A DNA stretch of 64,000 nucleotides from Yamagishiella unicocca (taxonomy: Eukaryota > Chlorophyta > Chlorophyceae > Chlamydomonadales > Volvocaceae): positions 1 to 64,000 of the forward strand of contig BDSL01000008.1 of NCBI GenBank assembly GCA_003116995.1. Direction: 5' to 3'. Position 1 is the stretch's first letter. Every line of letters begins with the position of its first letter. Positions 37,387-49,141 of this stretch are shown piece after piece. Below the pieces are notes generated by a model. That model was given only the letters and a program-made list of their open reading frames with translations, was not told where the DNA came from and did not search any database. The position numbers and the translations under genes are program-made.

Positions 37387-40300
37387 TCACAAGCTCTGCG
37401 TCTGCTGGCCGGCGCCGCCGCCGCCGGTGGCGGCCCGCGTCAGCGTCTGCTGCGCGCCAAACACGAACTTGATGGCCCGCGCCGCCAGCCGCCGGCTGAG
37501 CTGCGAGACGAGGCCGTTGAGGATGTCCACGCTGCCGGGCTGCTCCAGCAGCGAGTTGACCCGCGGCGCGGTGGCCGCCAGCACGGCGCGCAGGCGGGTG
37601 GTGGTGCGCTGCACGTCCTGCGGCGTGATGAGCCCGAATGGGCCGCTTCCCTGGAGCGACAGGTGGCGAGCCGGATGCAGGGGAGGGGGCGCGAGTGTCC
37701 GTAAGTAAGTCTACCGGCGGTGTGAGGGGAGCCGGGGTCGGCTTTGGCTTTGGTGAAGAGCGGGTGTCCAGTGCCGCCACGCAGCAGTCAGGGTGCCGCA
37801 TCGTACGGCGTAGCGCCATCACCTCCGAAACCTGTACGACATGCACGCACCTGCAGCTGCAGCGGCTCCTGCATGTCGAGGCGCGAGGAGATGGACGTGA
37901 GCAGCAGCTCGGCCCGCAGCTGCGCCTCGGCCTCGGCGGGCTGGGGCGGCACAAGCGCCTCCGCTATGGCCCTGTTGCCGGTCCTGCGGGCGAAGGAGGG
38001 GGCGTTTGGAAACACGTGTTGGCCCCCACCAGGCAGCGTTCAGGCAGGATAGGCTGCGACACGAGCAGTATGGAAGGTTGTGTCTGTTCGAGTGTGCATG
38101 CCGGGGGGCTTGGGGGGTCGGGGGAAGAGGCGGGGAAGTGGCGGGACAGGCATACGAGGGGGACATAAGTGGCGGGATTATGGGGCAGCGGCGCCAGGGT
38201 TCGAAACGAGGTTCTCCTGGCGGGGGAGGTGAACGATCATCCGCGAATCCACGGCCGACAAGCCAAGGGCGATGCAGGCGGTGGATGGAACTGCGAAGGT
38301 GAGCCGGATCGCGCAATCTGGCTGAGGCCTGATCAAAGCGGTACCTCGGTGTGGTGGGATCAAGGCGACCTCCGAACCCCGACCCCAAACCCCCGACCCG
38401 CAGCTACTCACTGCGCCTCTATCCGCTCGCGCACGTCCGCCGCCGCCGCCGCGTCGATGACCCTGCCCAGCTCCGCCACCACCGTGGTCCTCACGCCGGC
38501 GGCCCCGGGGGACAGCAGCCACTCCGCCAGCAGCCACAGCTGCGCGGGGTCGAAGTCTGTCGACTTGGAGCCCTCCCGCAGCAGGTTCTCCAGCCGGTTC
38601 CAGCGGAACTGCCCGTCCTGTGTTTTGGGAGTGCGCGCGTGTTTGGGAGGGAGGCGGGGGAAGGAGGGGGCGGGGAAGGGGAGGGGGCGGTGGAGGGGTG
38701 AGGGTTGATGCGTGGAAGGAAGTTGAGGGGAAACCGTGGAAGGAGGTGGGGGTTAGGACGTGTATGACGGAGACCGTTGTGCGGCGTGGCGGTAGGGGTC
38801 CAACCGACAGGACCGAAGCTTAGGTCGCCCCATGTCTGGTTCCCGTCCTGGTGCCGAGCCCCGTTCGGTCCCCCCCCCCCAGCATGGTATGTCGGCCGTG
38901 GATTCACGGATTCTCTTTAAACCCCCCAGCATGCATCTCGAAACATCGTTTCTAAACGGTTTTTTCTCGCATCCAGGGGCCTTCCTCAACCCCCCCCCAC
39001 CACCACCTCTGTTGTCCCTCACCTTGATAATGAGGTCCTCGAAGCTCTCCCTCAGCTCGGGGGCTGGGTCGGTCAGCAGGCGCTTGGCCATGTAGGGGTA
39101 GGCCTTAGCCAGCAGCTTGTAGTTGGGGTCCGCCTGGCGGGTGGGGTTAAGAGAGTCCGCGAATCCACGGCCGACAAACCAAGGCGGAGGGGGGGGGGTT
39201 GGGAGGGGGAAGGGGAGGGGGGGAGAGAAGGTTGGGCAGGAGGGTGGCGGCGGGCGGGCGGGGTTGGAAGGGCGGGTCAAGGGACCGACAGGCAGGAAGC
39301 CGGACACGGCCAGTGCGCTGGGAGCTGCAGTCACGTGGCCGGCGAGAGGGTAGCCGTGAGAAGGGAGGTCGGCAGCCGCCAGGCAAGTGTGTGGTTGAGG
39401 TGCAAGGCAAGGGGTTCAGGCACGAGACTCCTCCCTGCTGCACGCCTCCACCCCTGCTGCAAGCCGACGTTTTCCCTGCCCACGCCAGACACCCAGACAG
39501 ACACCCAGGCACCGTCACACCATCAACTCCCGCCACCGACCCGTCCCAGCACATGTCGCCTACAAGAGCATCGGCGCTCTGCTGCAGTCGACAACCTCCC
39601 CCTTACCCAACGCATCCAACCCCACCCAGGCTTCCCTAACCCAACCCATCCCCCCTACCCCAGCGGATTCGCGGATTATCCTTTACACCCCCCAGCGGAA
39701 TGACGGTTCCCTGGGTTGCTCTTCCTCCCTGCCCCACCTGCAGCGCCAGCCCCTCCAGCACCGTCAGCGAGCGCAGGATGAGCGCGTAGTAGGCAGGGAC
39801 CCGGAAGGGGAACCTGGGCGAGGAGGGGGTGGGGTGGCGGGTGACTGGCAGCGGAGGAGGGGGGGGGCGCCAGACAGCACAGGGGCTGCGCTGGCGCCGC
39901 CAAACGCGACGAAGCGCTGCAGCTCAGCACGTGGGCTAGCCAGCCCATTGCGCGTACGGCTTGCAGCACTACCGCCCCGCACGACACCCCCCTATCCCTC
40001 CCTCAACCTCTTCCACAAACTCCCCCCTTTCGCTTCACCCCATCACCCACCGGCCACGTGATGGGGTCTAAAATGAACTCATTCCCGCTAGTGGTAAGCT
40101 TTTACCTTCCTCCTATAATGTCGTGTACACTGGTTTACCGCCACCACCACCATCCTTTTGCCTCGGTCTTCTCGCCACGCCCCCCCTTCCTACGCGGATT
40201 ATCTTATACCCCAACCCCTCCTACCTGAACAGCACCTCTCCCAGTCCGTCCACGATGGCCTTGAAGTTGAGCTGCGATACGCTGGCGTCCAGCACGTCGT

Positions 40301-43300
40301 CGAAGAACACCGCCAGGGCGGGGGCGATGGGGGAGGTGTCCACCGAGGAGTCCATGAACTGCAGCGTGTAGTAGTCCTTGCACATGGCCTCGTAGTCCCT
40401 GGGAGCCGGGGGGAGGGGACGGACAAGGGGAGGGGACGGATAAGGGGGGGTTATAAGAGACAAGGGGGGGACGGACAAAGGGGGGGGCGGGGGGGGGCAG
40501 AAAATAACCGGTTACTCGACGTGGGAAGTGTAGCTGGTGCATCCAAGGGGAGGACAAGGGGGGGAGAGCAAGGAGACGGGGGGGGGCGGGGGAGGGACAA
40601 CGAGGGGGGGCGAGAAGACCTGGTCACACGACATAGGAAACGGAGGGCAGAAACTAGGAGGGACAGGGAGGCGGGGGCCGGGGGCCGGGGCCGGGGTATC
40701 CAAAACGGATGGGTAAGGAGAGGATACGGGTGGTTCCGCCAGTAGCCTCGTAGCCCCCCGGCGTCCTCCCTGCTGACAGCACAGCAATCGTTCCCAGCTT
40801 TGGCTCCAACACGGGCCTATGCCAAGCAACGGCCGCTGTGTGCTGCGTGCCGCATACGACCCTCTTTCCCCCTGCCTGGAGGCACCCCCCCTCCCCCCTC
40901 CAACGACCATGCGCCAACTATCCTGTCCCGTCGCGTAAAACGGGTTTTACAATCCCCCCGCCGTCCCTGGTGGCCTCAGCCTCTCGGCCCCTCCCGCACC
41001 ACCCATCCCCGCGTTGACTGAAGACCTCTGCCGTACGCTCCTCACCTGTTGACCAGGTGTACGACATGCGCCATGATGGCGTACCGGGCGTACTGCGGCG
41101 CCTCACTCATCATGCCGAAGTCCAGGTACACCAGGTCACCGGAGCGGGTGGCGAGCAGGTTGCCTGGCGGGAAAGGGGGGAAAACCCGGGGGGAAAACCC
41201 GGGGGGAAAACCCGGAGGGGGGGGACTTGTGAGAAAAACCGTGTTGGAAGGAAAAGGGAAGACTGTTTGCGTGTGGGGGAGGGTGAGGGGAGCTCGTGTA
41301 ATGGGGAGCCGATTACACGAAAGGGGGGGAGAAGCGGACGTGGGGGTAATGTAGCTAGGCTCGGGGGGACCACAACCACCAACAAACACCGTGATGCCTC
41401 AAGTTGCAGTGTGTTCAGATGGGAACTAGGTCCCAAGTGCATCGGCAGACACAGGAGGGAGGTTGGGTATACAGTTTGGGGTGGGGCCGGGTGCGGGGCA
41501 GCATGGTTAAAGAGGTCAGATCGGAACGGGGCAACGACGCGAGGCGGGCCCTCCGCACCACAGCACGACTCACCAGGGTGGGGGTCTTGGATCCAAAGAG
41601 TTGGTTGGCGACGGTTGGCACCAGGTTGGCAGCGCGGGACGGTGACCGGAGGCGTGGGCCATTGAGAGTAAGGCCCGGGGAGGCGAGGAGGGGGGGAGGG
41701 GGGGGAGGGAACGCGTCAGATAGGAAGCACGAGACCCAGGTGGGTTGTGGCGGCACGGGGAGATGGGGCGCCAACCTGCGCTCCAGGGGAAGCGCGATGA
41801 TACCTGGAAAACCCTAACCCGGGCCTTGCAGCCAGTCCCCCCTCAACTGGCTCCCACCTGTTGCTGAATCGATGAACATCCCGTCCCCACGCCCACCCTC
41901 TCCCCCGCACTCGCTCAGACCTTGCGAGCAACCACCCAGGACGTCCGCACTGCGCTTCCCTTCGCAGCTGTCAGTACATCCTCGCGACTGCGTTTTTTAC
42001 AAAACACACACCCTCCCCCCCCCAGCCCCCCACCGGCTCCACTTTCGGTTCTCCGTGTTTCCTCTCCGAACCCGGCCCCACCCCCATTGCCCCGCGTTTA
42101 TCCTCTCACACCCCCGTCCCCGCCCCTCCGCCTATACCCCTTGTCGCAAAACCCCGACCCCCCACGGATTCTCTTATCAAACCCCCACCTGCGTGGAAAT
42201 ACCCGTGCTCCAGCAGCTGTCGCAGCGTGCACTCTATCCCCACGTCCACGAAGTCCACCACGTCCAGCCCCGCGTCCAACATGGCGGGGCTGTTGGTCAG
42301 CTTGACGCCGTCGATCCACTCCATAGTGAGGACCCTTTGGGGGGGAGGGAGGAGGCGGGGGGGAGAGGGAGGGGGGGAAACCGACAGACGGAGAAACGAT
42401 GTTATTGGAGAAAGGGGAATGCTTGCTGACGCGCGTGTACGGCGCTGTATGGTGGTCCACTGCCGCCTTTTCGCAGCACTGGGCGCTTAGCTGCCGTACC
42501 ACACACCACACACCACACACCGTGCCGCGCCGTGCCACACCGTGCCGTACCGCACCTGCGCGAGGTGTACTCCCAGTAGATCTTGGGCGTGCGCACCCGC
42601 GGCATGGAGCCGTACAGCGCCTGGAACTTCTCACAGTTGTGGCCTTCCTGCAGCGGGGATGGTGGTTGTGGTCGTTGTGGTGGTTGTGGTGGTTGTCGTG
42701 GTTGTGGCGGTGGTGGTTGTAGTGGTGGTGGCAGAGGGCGAGATATGGATCAAGGGGGTGGCTGGGAGGAGTGTCGTCAACACGGCTCTTCCAAACCCGC
42801 CGCCCACACCCTTACTTCGCCAGCGCCACCCCTCCCACCCCTTCCGCACGTTACCCAGCTCGCTCCGCCCTCCTGCGCCACCCCCCCCCACCCCGAAACC
42901 ACCCCCCACTCCCATGACACCCCCACCCCCCACACCTGCACGTAGTCCAGCTCCGCAAACAGGCGGCCAGCAAACTCATCCACCAGCGGCACCAGCGGCT
43001 GGGTGATCTGGGGGAGGGGACGGGGGGGGGGGGCACGGGAGGAGGGGTGATGCCCAGTGGCCAGGATCAGGGGGCGGCGAGCAAGGCACGGTAGGGGCGT
43101 CGGGGGGGCGGACCCCCCCAGCCCCAGCCTCTGGGGGAGGTTCTTTTCTGCACCCCCCCCCCAGCCTCCCATTGCCCCCCAGCTCCACTGTCCTAAGCAC
43201 AACGTCATCAGCCTTCAGCGCACATGCACCCCCCCCCGAGGGGCCGCCGGCCGAAGCAGAGCCCCTCAAACCCCCCCCCTCGCCCCCCATTCCGATCCCT

Positions 43301-46300
43301 TACTCCTCACCCCCCCCCACCCCAGGGCACCCCCCCCCACCCCCACCTGCGGCAGCCGCTCGTCCGCCACCGCCATCAGCCTCCTCAGTAGCAGCATGTC
43401 CACGGCGATGGTCTCCCCGATGTTGGGTCGCTGGATCTTGACGGCCACGTCGGTGCCGTCATGCAGCCGGGCGCGGTAGACCTGCGGGCGGGAGTGCGGT
43501 TGGAGGGGGGGGGTTACAAAAAATCCGCGAATCCGCGAGGGGGGGAAGAAGGCCCGATTACACGAGGGAGTGGGGTGGGGGTTGCACAAATAATCGGTTA
43601 CTACACCCCCCCCGGGAGAGGGGGTATTAGGAAAGACTCCCCGGGGTGGGCGGAACGGGACCTGAGTGGGGCTAGTTCCATGTGTTGCCAAGAGGGCCTT
43701 CTGTTCGCCGCACTGAGCAACCCCTAACCCCCCGACCCGGCCGTTCCTAGCCCGAACTCGGCCGTTTTCCGCGTCTTCCCCCCCCTCCCCGGCGCGGATT
43801 CTCTTATCAACCCCCCCTCCCCTGCCCCACCAGTCCCATTATTGCCATGTCGTGGAACCGGGTTCTACGCCATCCCCTCCCCGCACCCCCCAGCACCCCC
43901 ACCTGCCCCAGGCTGGCCGCCGCCACCGGCAGCTCGCTGAGCTCCGAGTACAGCTCCGTCACCGGCCTGCCCAGCTCCTCCTCGATCACCTGACGCAGCG
44001 AGGGCGCGATCGGGGGGGGACTTCAGCGGGGGGGAGGGGTGCCAGCGAGGGTTGGGTTTTCCACACGGACACGGTCGCTGCGCTACTGCTGCTGCTTCCG
44101 CAACTCACCCCACCTCCGTCCCCACCCCCAAGAGGACCCCGTGTATTCGTGTGCACGGGTTTCCTCCCCACCCCCACCCCCACCTCCACCCTACCCCCTA
44201 CCCCCACCTCCACCCTACCCCCTACCCCCACCTCCACCCTCCACCTCCACCCCCCCCCCACCCCCAGCCGCCCCCCCGCCTACCGCGAAGGCGATCTCGT
44301 TGGGGAAGGACGGCAGGCGGTCCTGCAGCTCCGACAGCGCCTCCAAGTAGGTGCGCGGCAGCAGGTCGGGGCGGGAGGACAGGGCCTGGCCGATCTTCAC
44401 CAGCGCGGGACTGCAAGGGGGGAGGCAGCAGGCGGGGGTGCAAAAGACACAGGGGGGGGGGCAAGGGCAGGGGGGACGGGGTGGCAGGAGGCTCGCAGAT
44501 AGGGATGGGCCGTGCCAGCCAAGCCCAAAGAGGGCGGTTGCGTGTGGTGGTTGGGTGGCGGGTGCCTTGCCAGCCGTGGAGCCCTGCTCTCCGAGTGGTT
44601 TCGGAGCAAACGAGGGGGGCTGCGGGGGCTGCGGGCAGAGTGAAGCTACCGGTAGCGGGCGATCGTGCCCCTCGCTTCCCGGCAGCGCCCCCAGCAGTCC
44701 CGAAGTCCCCAGCTACCACACAGCCGTGGCCGAAGCATCAAACACGCCTCAACACCCGTTCGCCCCGCCATAACCGCCTGTCCCCCCACCGCCCTCACAA
44801 ACCCCGCCCGCCCTCAACCGTCAACTACCAACCCATCCCGGCCCGCTCTTCGGGCCCCCCTCTTCGCCCCCCCCCGCCCCCCCGCCTTCCCCTCCCGCCG
44901 CTCACCCCCGCCCCCCTCCCGCCGCTCACCCCAGCCCCCCCCGCCCCCCCCGCCCGCCACCCACCCCAGCCTCCCCAGCAGGTTCCTCAGCTGCTTGGCC
45001 CTCAGCGGCATGTTGCTCTCAAACTGACCCAGAGCGTAGTCCCGGGCCACAGCGGCCATGAAGCCGCCCAGGGTGGTGGACACCTGGGGGGGGAGGGCAA
45101 GCGAGGTGGAGGGGAGAGGTGGAGGGCGTGGGGGTTTGCGGGGCGTGGGGGCGGAGCAGTGCGGGGCGGAGGCGGTGACTCATGCCGTACGAAGCGCCAC
45201 GGGGCCGCGGTGCGTGCCGGACCCCCCTCCCCCCTGGAGGGATGCGACATGCACCGCAAATCCAAATGAGCGCACCAAACTTGCTTTTCATTGCCGACGT
45301 ACGGGTTTCCCCTCCAACCCCCAAGGGGTGCAGCAGGGCGGGCATGTGTGTGTGTGGGGGGGTGGTATAAAAACCGTTTTGTGTGTGTGGGGGGGGGGTG
45401 CGGGCGCGGGTGCGGGAGACATCGCACTAGGCGAGCAGGGCAGGTCGTGATGGTGGCGAGGAAGGCTCGGCGCCCTGCACCCTGTCCCCCCTGCATCCTG
45501 GCCTCCCTCCCCTCCCTTCCCACGGGTTTCCTCCCATACCCCGTCTTTCCCCCACCTTCCCACCTCCTCCGCCCCTCTTCAGCCCCCACACGCCCCCCCC
45601 CACACCCAAACGTTTTTTCGGGCATCCACGGGTCCTCCTCGAACCCCACACGGCCCCCCCCCCCGCACCTGCACCGCCCGGGCATACACTTGCGGCCAGC
45701 GCTTGTTGAGCACCGCCGCCAGCTTGTCGGGGTTGTAGCTCATGCCCATCTCCTTGAGCAGCATGGGCATCTCGGGGGTCAAGGTGTCCAGCTCCATGGC
45801 CTGGACCTGAGGGGGGGAGGCGAGGGGAAGAGGATAGAGAGGGACACGCGGTCGCAAGGGCGGCGCGGGGTGGGGGTGGTATGAGAGGAAAGCCGTGGGT
45901 CGGCACTGAAATGTGAAAGACCGATTAGGAAACGTTTGGTACACACGCTTGGAAGTGATGCGTGCTGGAAAACTTGGTGTAGGTAGCTCAATCCGGAGGT
46001 CGAGTGCTGCCCCCGGCTGCTACGTCGACCACAACCTTGGGGGCGTGAGGGGTTGTGCCTGGCGCTGCGGCCGGCGGTTCAGGAAGGGTCCATAAGGCCC
46101 CACCCCGACCCCTTGGGGGCCAGCTGGGCTGGCCGTAGGCATGGCGCAGCAGCCGCCCACATCCCTTTACTCTGGGTTGCCGTACATGCGCAGGCCTCGT
46201 CTGCTGCTACAGCTGCTGCTGCGGCCCGTACGGCGAGGCGCGAGGTAGGTTGCTTGCTGGGTGCTCGTCACCGCACCCCAGCCGGCCGCACCCCAACAGC

Positions 46301-47356
46301 ACTCAGCCCCAAACGTAATGGCCAATACAGCGGCTTTCCGCCACCGTCGAACACCCTCGACGGAACACGACCCATCCGGAGACAGCGGGGGGTAGGAAGC
46401 TGGGCTGCTCGGGGGGTGGCATGGAAACCGGTTACGCGACGCGGATGAGGATAGCCCCCCTCGCCGAGCACTGGAGGGCTGGACGGCGGGTGCGGTGGCT
46501 GCTCTGGCGCCAGCGGCAGGCAGGGTTCGATGTGGGTGTGGTTGTGGATGTGGGTGCGGGCGTGGGTGCGGGCGTGGCCACCGTACAGCCGGCTCGTCGA
46601 TGCGGGTGTACGGGTAGGACCCGTGCGAGGTGCCGATTGCACCACACCGCCCTTGAAACTGCGGAGCTATGGAACCTGTTAGCCAGCAGCCCTAGACTTC
46701 TTATAGGCTGGCTGTCCCGGCTGTGGCCCCGGCTGCGGCCCTGGCGGCTGGCGCGGCTCAGAGGGGGCTGCGCGCACCCAGGCTACAGCCTCCATAGCTG
46801 CCTGTAGCTGCTAGCTGGGCCCTATGCATGTGAGTTCCTACCTCGGAAGGGTAGGAGACCACGTCGTGCGCACTCGCCCCATACCTGCGCCAACCCGGGT
46901 TGGCCCTACGCCCTCTTCCCCCCGCCCGCCAAAACCTCGCCACTGCCGCCGACACCCGGCGTAAACGCAGCCCCATATCCAACCCGAAGGCAGTGTTGTT
47001 GGTTGTAACACCACGTCCCGTGTCAAATTGTGAGAAACGCGTCGGTACCGGTCAGTCGCGCTTACCCACTCCCTTTGGGCCGCTTCGTTGTAGAACCAGT
47101 CAGTGCTCTCCATGGTGCTCCGGGGAGAAACGAGCTGATCCTCTGAGTTTATGAAGCCTCCCCTGCCCTGCTTGCCGCTGCGGTCGGCGGGCGACGCTTG
47201 TTGGTCCTTCGTGGCCGCGACGACGGACACGGTGGTGGTGACATTGGAGCTGGAGCGCGGTCTCGATATGTGGTTCACATGGACGCCTCTCCGCTGCGCT
47301 GGCTGCCCTCCGCGTGTCGTCGACGCCGGAGAGCGAAGCGGGAGGGGCGCAGGCAT
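37387..47356 (-). CDS. ABC1K atypical kinase (UbiB/ADCK family), plastoglobule ABC1K1/3-like
   Basis: Seventeen exons join in phase to 766 residues: 47356-47066, 45806-45669, 45083-44965, 44410-44284, 43989-43903, 43481-43347, 43007-42936, 42647-42556, 42334-42189, 41585-41574, 41163-41046, 40398-40225, 39813-39738, 39133-39023, 38617-38412, 37983-37851, 37650-37387. Residues 1-~60 are Arg/Ser-rich, fitting a plastid transit peptide. Family hallmarks are present: the KxGQ loop (GPALVKIGQALSSRPDLLP, ~185-203), the Ala-rich nucleotide loop AAASLGQ (~248-254), VAVK lysine (~269), the DPHPGN catalytic motif (~402-407) and DFGMM (~420). The C-terminal half (LRSLTVLEGLALQADPNYKL, YMAKRLLTDPAPELRE, DGQFRWNRLENLL) is typical of plant ABC1K1/ABC1K3, which act in plastoglobules on prenylquinone metabolism; subfamily is inference. 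The DPHP motif depends on a 12-nt exon. The first intron (~1.26 kb) was not shown to be exon-free. Confidence 0.95.
38928..38990 (-). repeat. Family A fragment joined to a family B end, intronic
   Basis: Reverse-oriented family A core (AGCATGCATCTCGAAACATC ... AAACGG ... GCATCC) follows directly on the family B end at 38889-38928 (GTCGGCCGTGGATTCACGGA). Both lie in the ABC1K intron 38618-39022, close to a splice site. Confidence 0.8.
39143..39697. repeat. Family B element with inverted ends filling an ABC1K intron
   Basis: The left end (TTAAGAGAGTCCGCGAATCC, then ACGGCCGACAAACC) begins ~9 bp from the splice acceptor at 39134. The right end (GCGGATTCGCGGATTATCCT, then TTACACCCCCC) stops ~40 bp short of the exon at 39738. 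The ends are inverted copies, so the element accounts for ~90% of the 604-bp intron. Confidence 0.85.
40609..40660 (+). repeat. Family D terminal sequence, intronic
   Basis: CGAGAAGACCTGGTCACACG, then ACATAGGAAACGGAGGGCAG and AAACTAGG. Close relatives lie at 55274-55315 and 60925-60970 in another gene. Confidence 0.8.
40905..40957 (-). repeat. Family D terminal sequence, inverted, intronic
   Basis: The reverse complement reads TTGTAAAACCCGTTTTACGC, then GACGGGACAGGATAGTTGGC. It matches 26121-26175 and 62216-62262 in forward orientation. It closes the ABC1K intron 40399-41045 opposite the forward end near 40500. Confidence 0.8.
41574..41585 (-). other. 12-nt microexon of the ABC1K gene (DPHP motif)
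   Basis: On the minus strand, ACCCCCACCCTG is preceded by an AG (CCAAG) and followed by GTGAGT. Joined to the last G of the upstream exon (42189) and the GC of the downstream exon (41163) it restores codons for Asp-Pro-His-Pro-Gly, the invariant ABC1 motif that is otherwise missing. Confidence 0.88.
42655..42735. repeat. (GGTGGTTGT)n simple repeat, intronic
   Basis: A GGTGGTTGT/CGTGGTTGT run starts 8 bp from the exon 8 acceptor of the ABC1K gene. Confidence 0.9.
43505..43820. repeat. Family B-like inverted ends in an ABC1K intron
   Basis: AAAATCCGCGAATCCGCG near 43517 and the inverted GCGCGGATTCTCTTATCAAC at 43792 bound ~310 bp in the 421-bp intron 43482-43902. A family D end (CCCGATTACACGAG) lies just inside. 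Confidence 0.7.
44167..44255. repeat. 24-bp pyrimidine-rich tandem repeat, intronic
   Basis: About three copies of a CCACCTCCACCCTACCCCCT-type unit end within ~30 bp of the exon 4 donor of the ABC1K gene. Confidence 0.85.
45610..45646 (-). repeat. Family A fragment, intronic
   Basis: AACGTTTTTTCGGGCATCCA followed by CGGGTCCTCCTCGAACCCC, reverse orientation, 23 bp from the donor of ABC1K exon 2. Confidence 0.75.
45884..45975 (+). repeat. Family C interspersed element, intronic
   Basis: GAGGAAAGCCGTGGGTCGGC, GATTAGGAAACGTTTGGTAC and GATGCGTGCTGGAAAAC blocks, ~80 bp inside the first ABC1K intron. It is paired in structure with 32611-32690. Confidence 0.85.
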
Positions 47357-49141
47357 GGGATGGCTGTCTGGCCAGCAAGCCGGAACGCTTTTTTGTTCAA
47401 TACAGCTATCAAGTGACTCTTTTTCAGTTACTGTTCAATCCGCCGAAGCCACGTTCCTTGGCTTCAGGCGAACCGAACGAGTGGCGCACACGCACCAACT
47501 ATGAAGGGTGTGGAAGCTAAATATGTAGTCACAACTTCAGGTAGTAATCTCTTTGCATTTAAAGATAATAGCATAAACTAAGATGCTGCCTGGCGCTGTG
47601 TATGACTGGCTGGCGTGTGTGCGGGTCGTTGTATCACGAGCGACTTTTTGGCCGAGTATCCGCTTCCCCCTGTAAGCTGTGGCCAACTTCATCGGCATAT
47701 TTTATACGTCTTTAAGTCGCTCAGCTTTACGACAGGCCATCAAGCCTGTGTACAACCTTCAGTTGGGCCAGGTGCATCCGTGTCGCTCTGGCCCCTGCAG
47801 GGCGCGACGACCCAAACATAGCGCACTTCAATCCAATAAGGCATATGCGCAGCTTGAATGTATCGCGTGAGGAGAAACGTGGTTGCCGGAGGGCTAGAGC
47901 TCGAGCCCGGCCTCTGCGCGTCTGGGTCGGGTCCGTGACTCTGAACCGTAATCCCCAGTTTTCTCACCTGGGGCATGTCCTGAGCGCACCGCTTTAGTGC
48001 ATTGGTGCGTTCTTAGGAAGGCACGTGGGTGTGGTGCTTGGACGATGTGTGCGGGGTCTTAGCACAGGCCGTGGAACGGTCAGCGTGGCCCTGCGTGGTG
48101 GGGGTGGCATAAAAACCGTGGTGGGGGGGCCCATGGTTTCCATACCTTACAGTGAGGTCATGTTAAAAGGTGGGGTCGATGGCGGCCGCCGTGCGCTGCG
48201 TGTGCATTACTCCCATCGCTGAAAGCAGCCGTCAGCTACCCGTATTCAGCATCTCCTGTACCGTAAGGGCCCCTGTTGCTCAACCCCGGCACCGGTTTCT
48301 CCCTCAAAACTCCATGTGTATGGACGCCTGGGCCCGAACTAATTGAGATTGAGAGATGCCCTGGGGGTTATACCATTGATTAGATACATTGTATCCCGTA
48401 TCGACCGCCACAACCATCTCCAAAACCGCCCTCGCGGCGCCGATAACAGCAACCTACATTCTCTCGCCCTCATGCGACGACTTGAAGGCCGCTGGCCGGG
48501 AAGCGCACGCCTCCTCCTTAACTCCCCTCCCCTGGACCTTCCTATCCCCCCCGCCTCATCAGCTAGTCAATATCTTTCCACCCGTGTCGGCTCACGAGTT
48601 TTCTCTCCCCTTCCCCCCTCACGTCAATGTCGGCCGTGGATTCGCGGATCAAACCCCCTCACGTCACAGACCCTGCCCAGCTACTCTGGCAGCGTGAGCA
48701 CGTCGCTCCGGAACCATCCACGAAACATCACCGCCGCCACCAGTGCCCCAGCACAGCTGCCCAGCTTCCAGTTAGCGCCTGCCCGTACACGGCCCCCATC
48801 GCGCCTGCCCCCGCGCCATTCCGTACTCCTCATCATTCAGTATGGTCGATGGTGGGGCCGAACGGATTTCCCTCCCCCTAAGGGCTCTCCGGGTTCTCAC
48901 CCTCCCCGGGGTTACCATATCATTTCTTTCTCCGTTTCCTATGTCTTGTAATCGGGTCTTGTACGCCTCAGCAGCGCTTCCGCTCCGTCCCCTCTCCGCG
49001 CCTCTCCGCTGCACCACCAACTTCGCCGCCCTCGGTTTGTCGGCCGCGGATTCGCGGATTCTCTTATAACTCCCCCCTCTCCCGCCAGGTTAAAAAGGCC
49101 CTCACGACTTCAACGCTGCTGCGCGCTCCAAAAACCACGTA
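47357..49141. other. Intergenic upstream of ABC1K and downstream of the membrane-protein gene
   Basis: The low-coordinate end is AT-richer (47480-47720) and should include the ABC1K promoter and leader. The high-coordinate end should be the 3' untranslated region of the membrane-protein gene. Two family B ends in the same orientation (near 48627-48660 and 49033-49073) and a family D end (48939-48970) are present. These are the only clear intron-type repeats outside introns. No gene was recognised. Confidence 0.6.
48147..48151 (-). terminator. Candidate TGTAA poly(A) signal of the membrane-protein gene
   Basis: The first minus-strand TGTAA found downstream of the stop at 49142 (about 0.99 kb). 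Use is inference. Confidence 0.3.
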
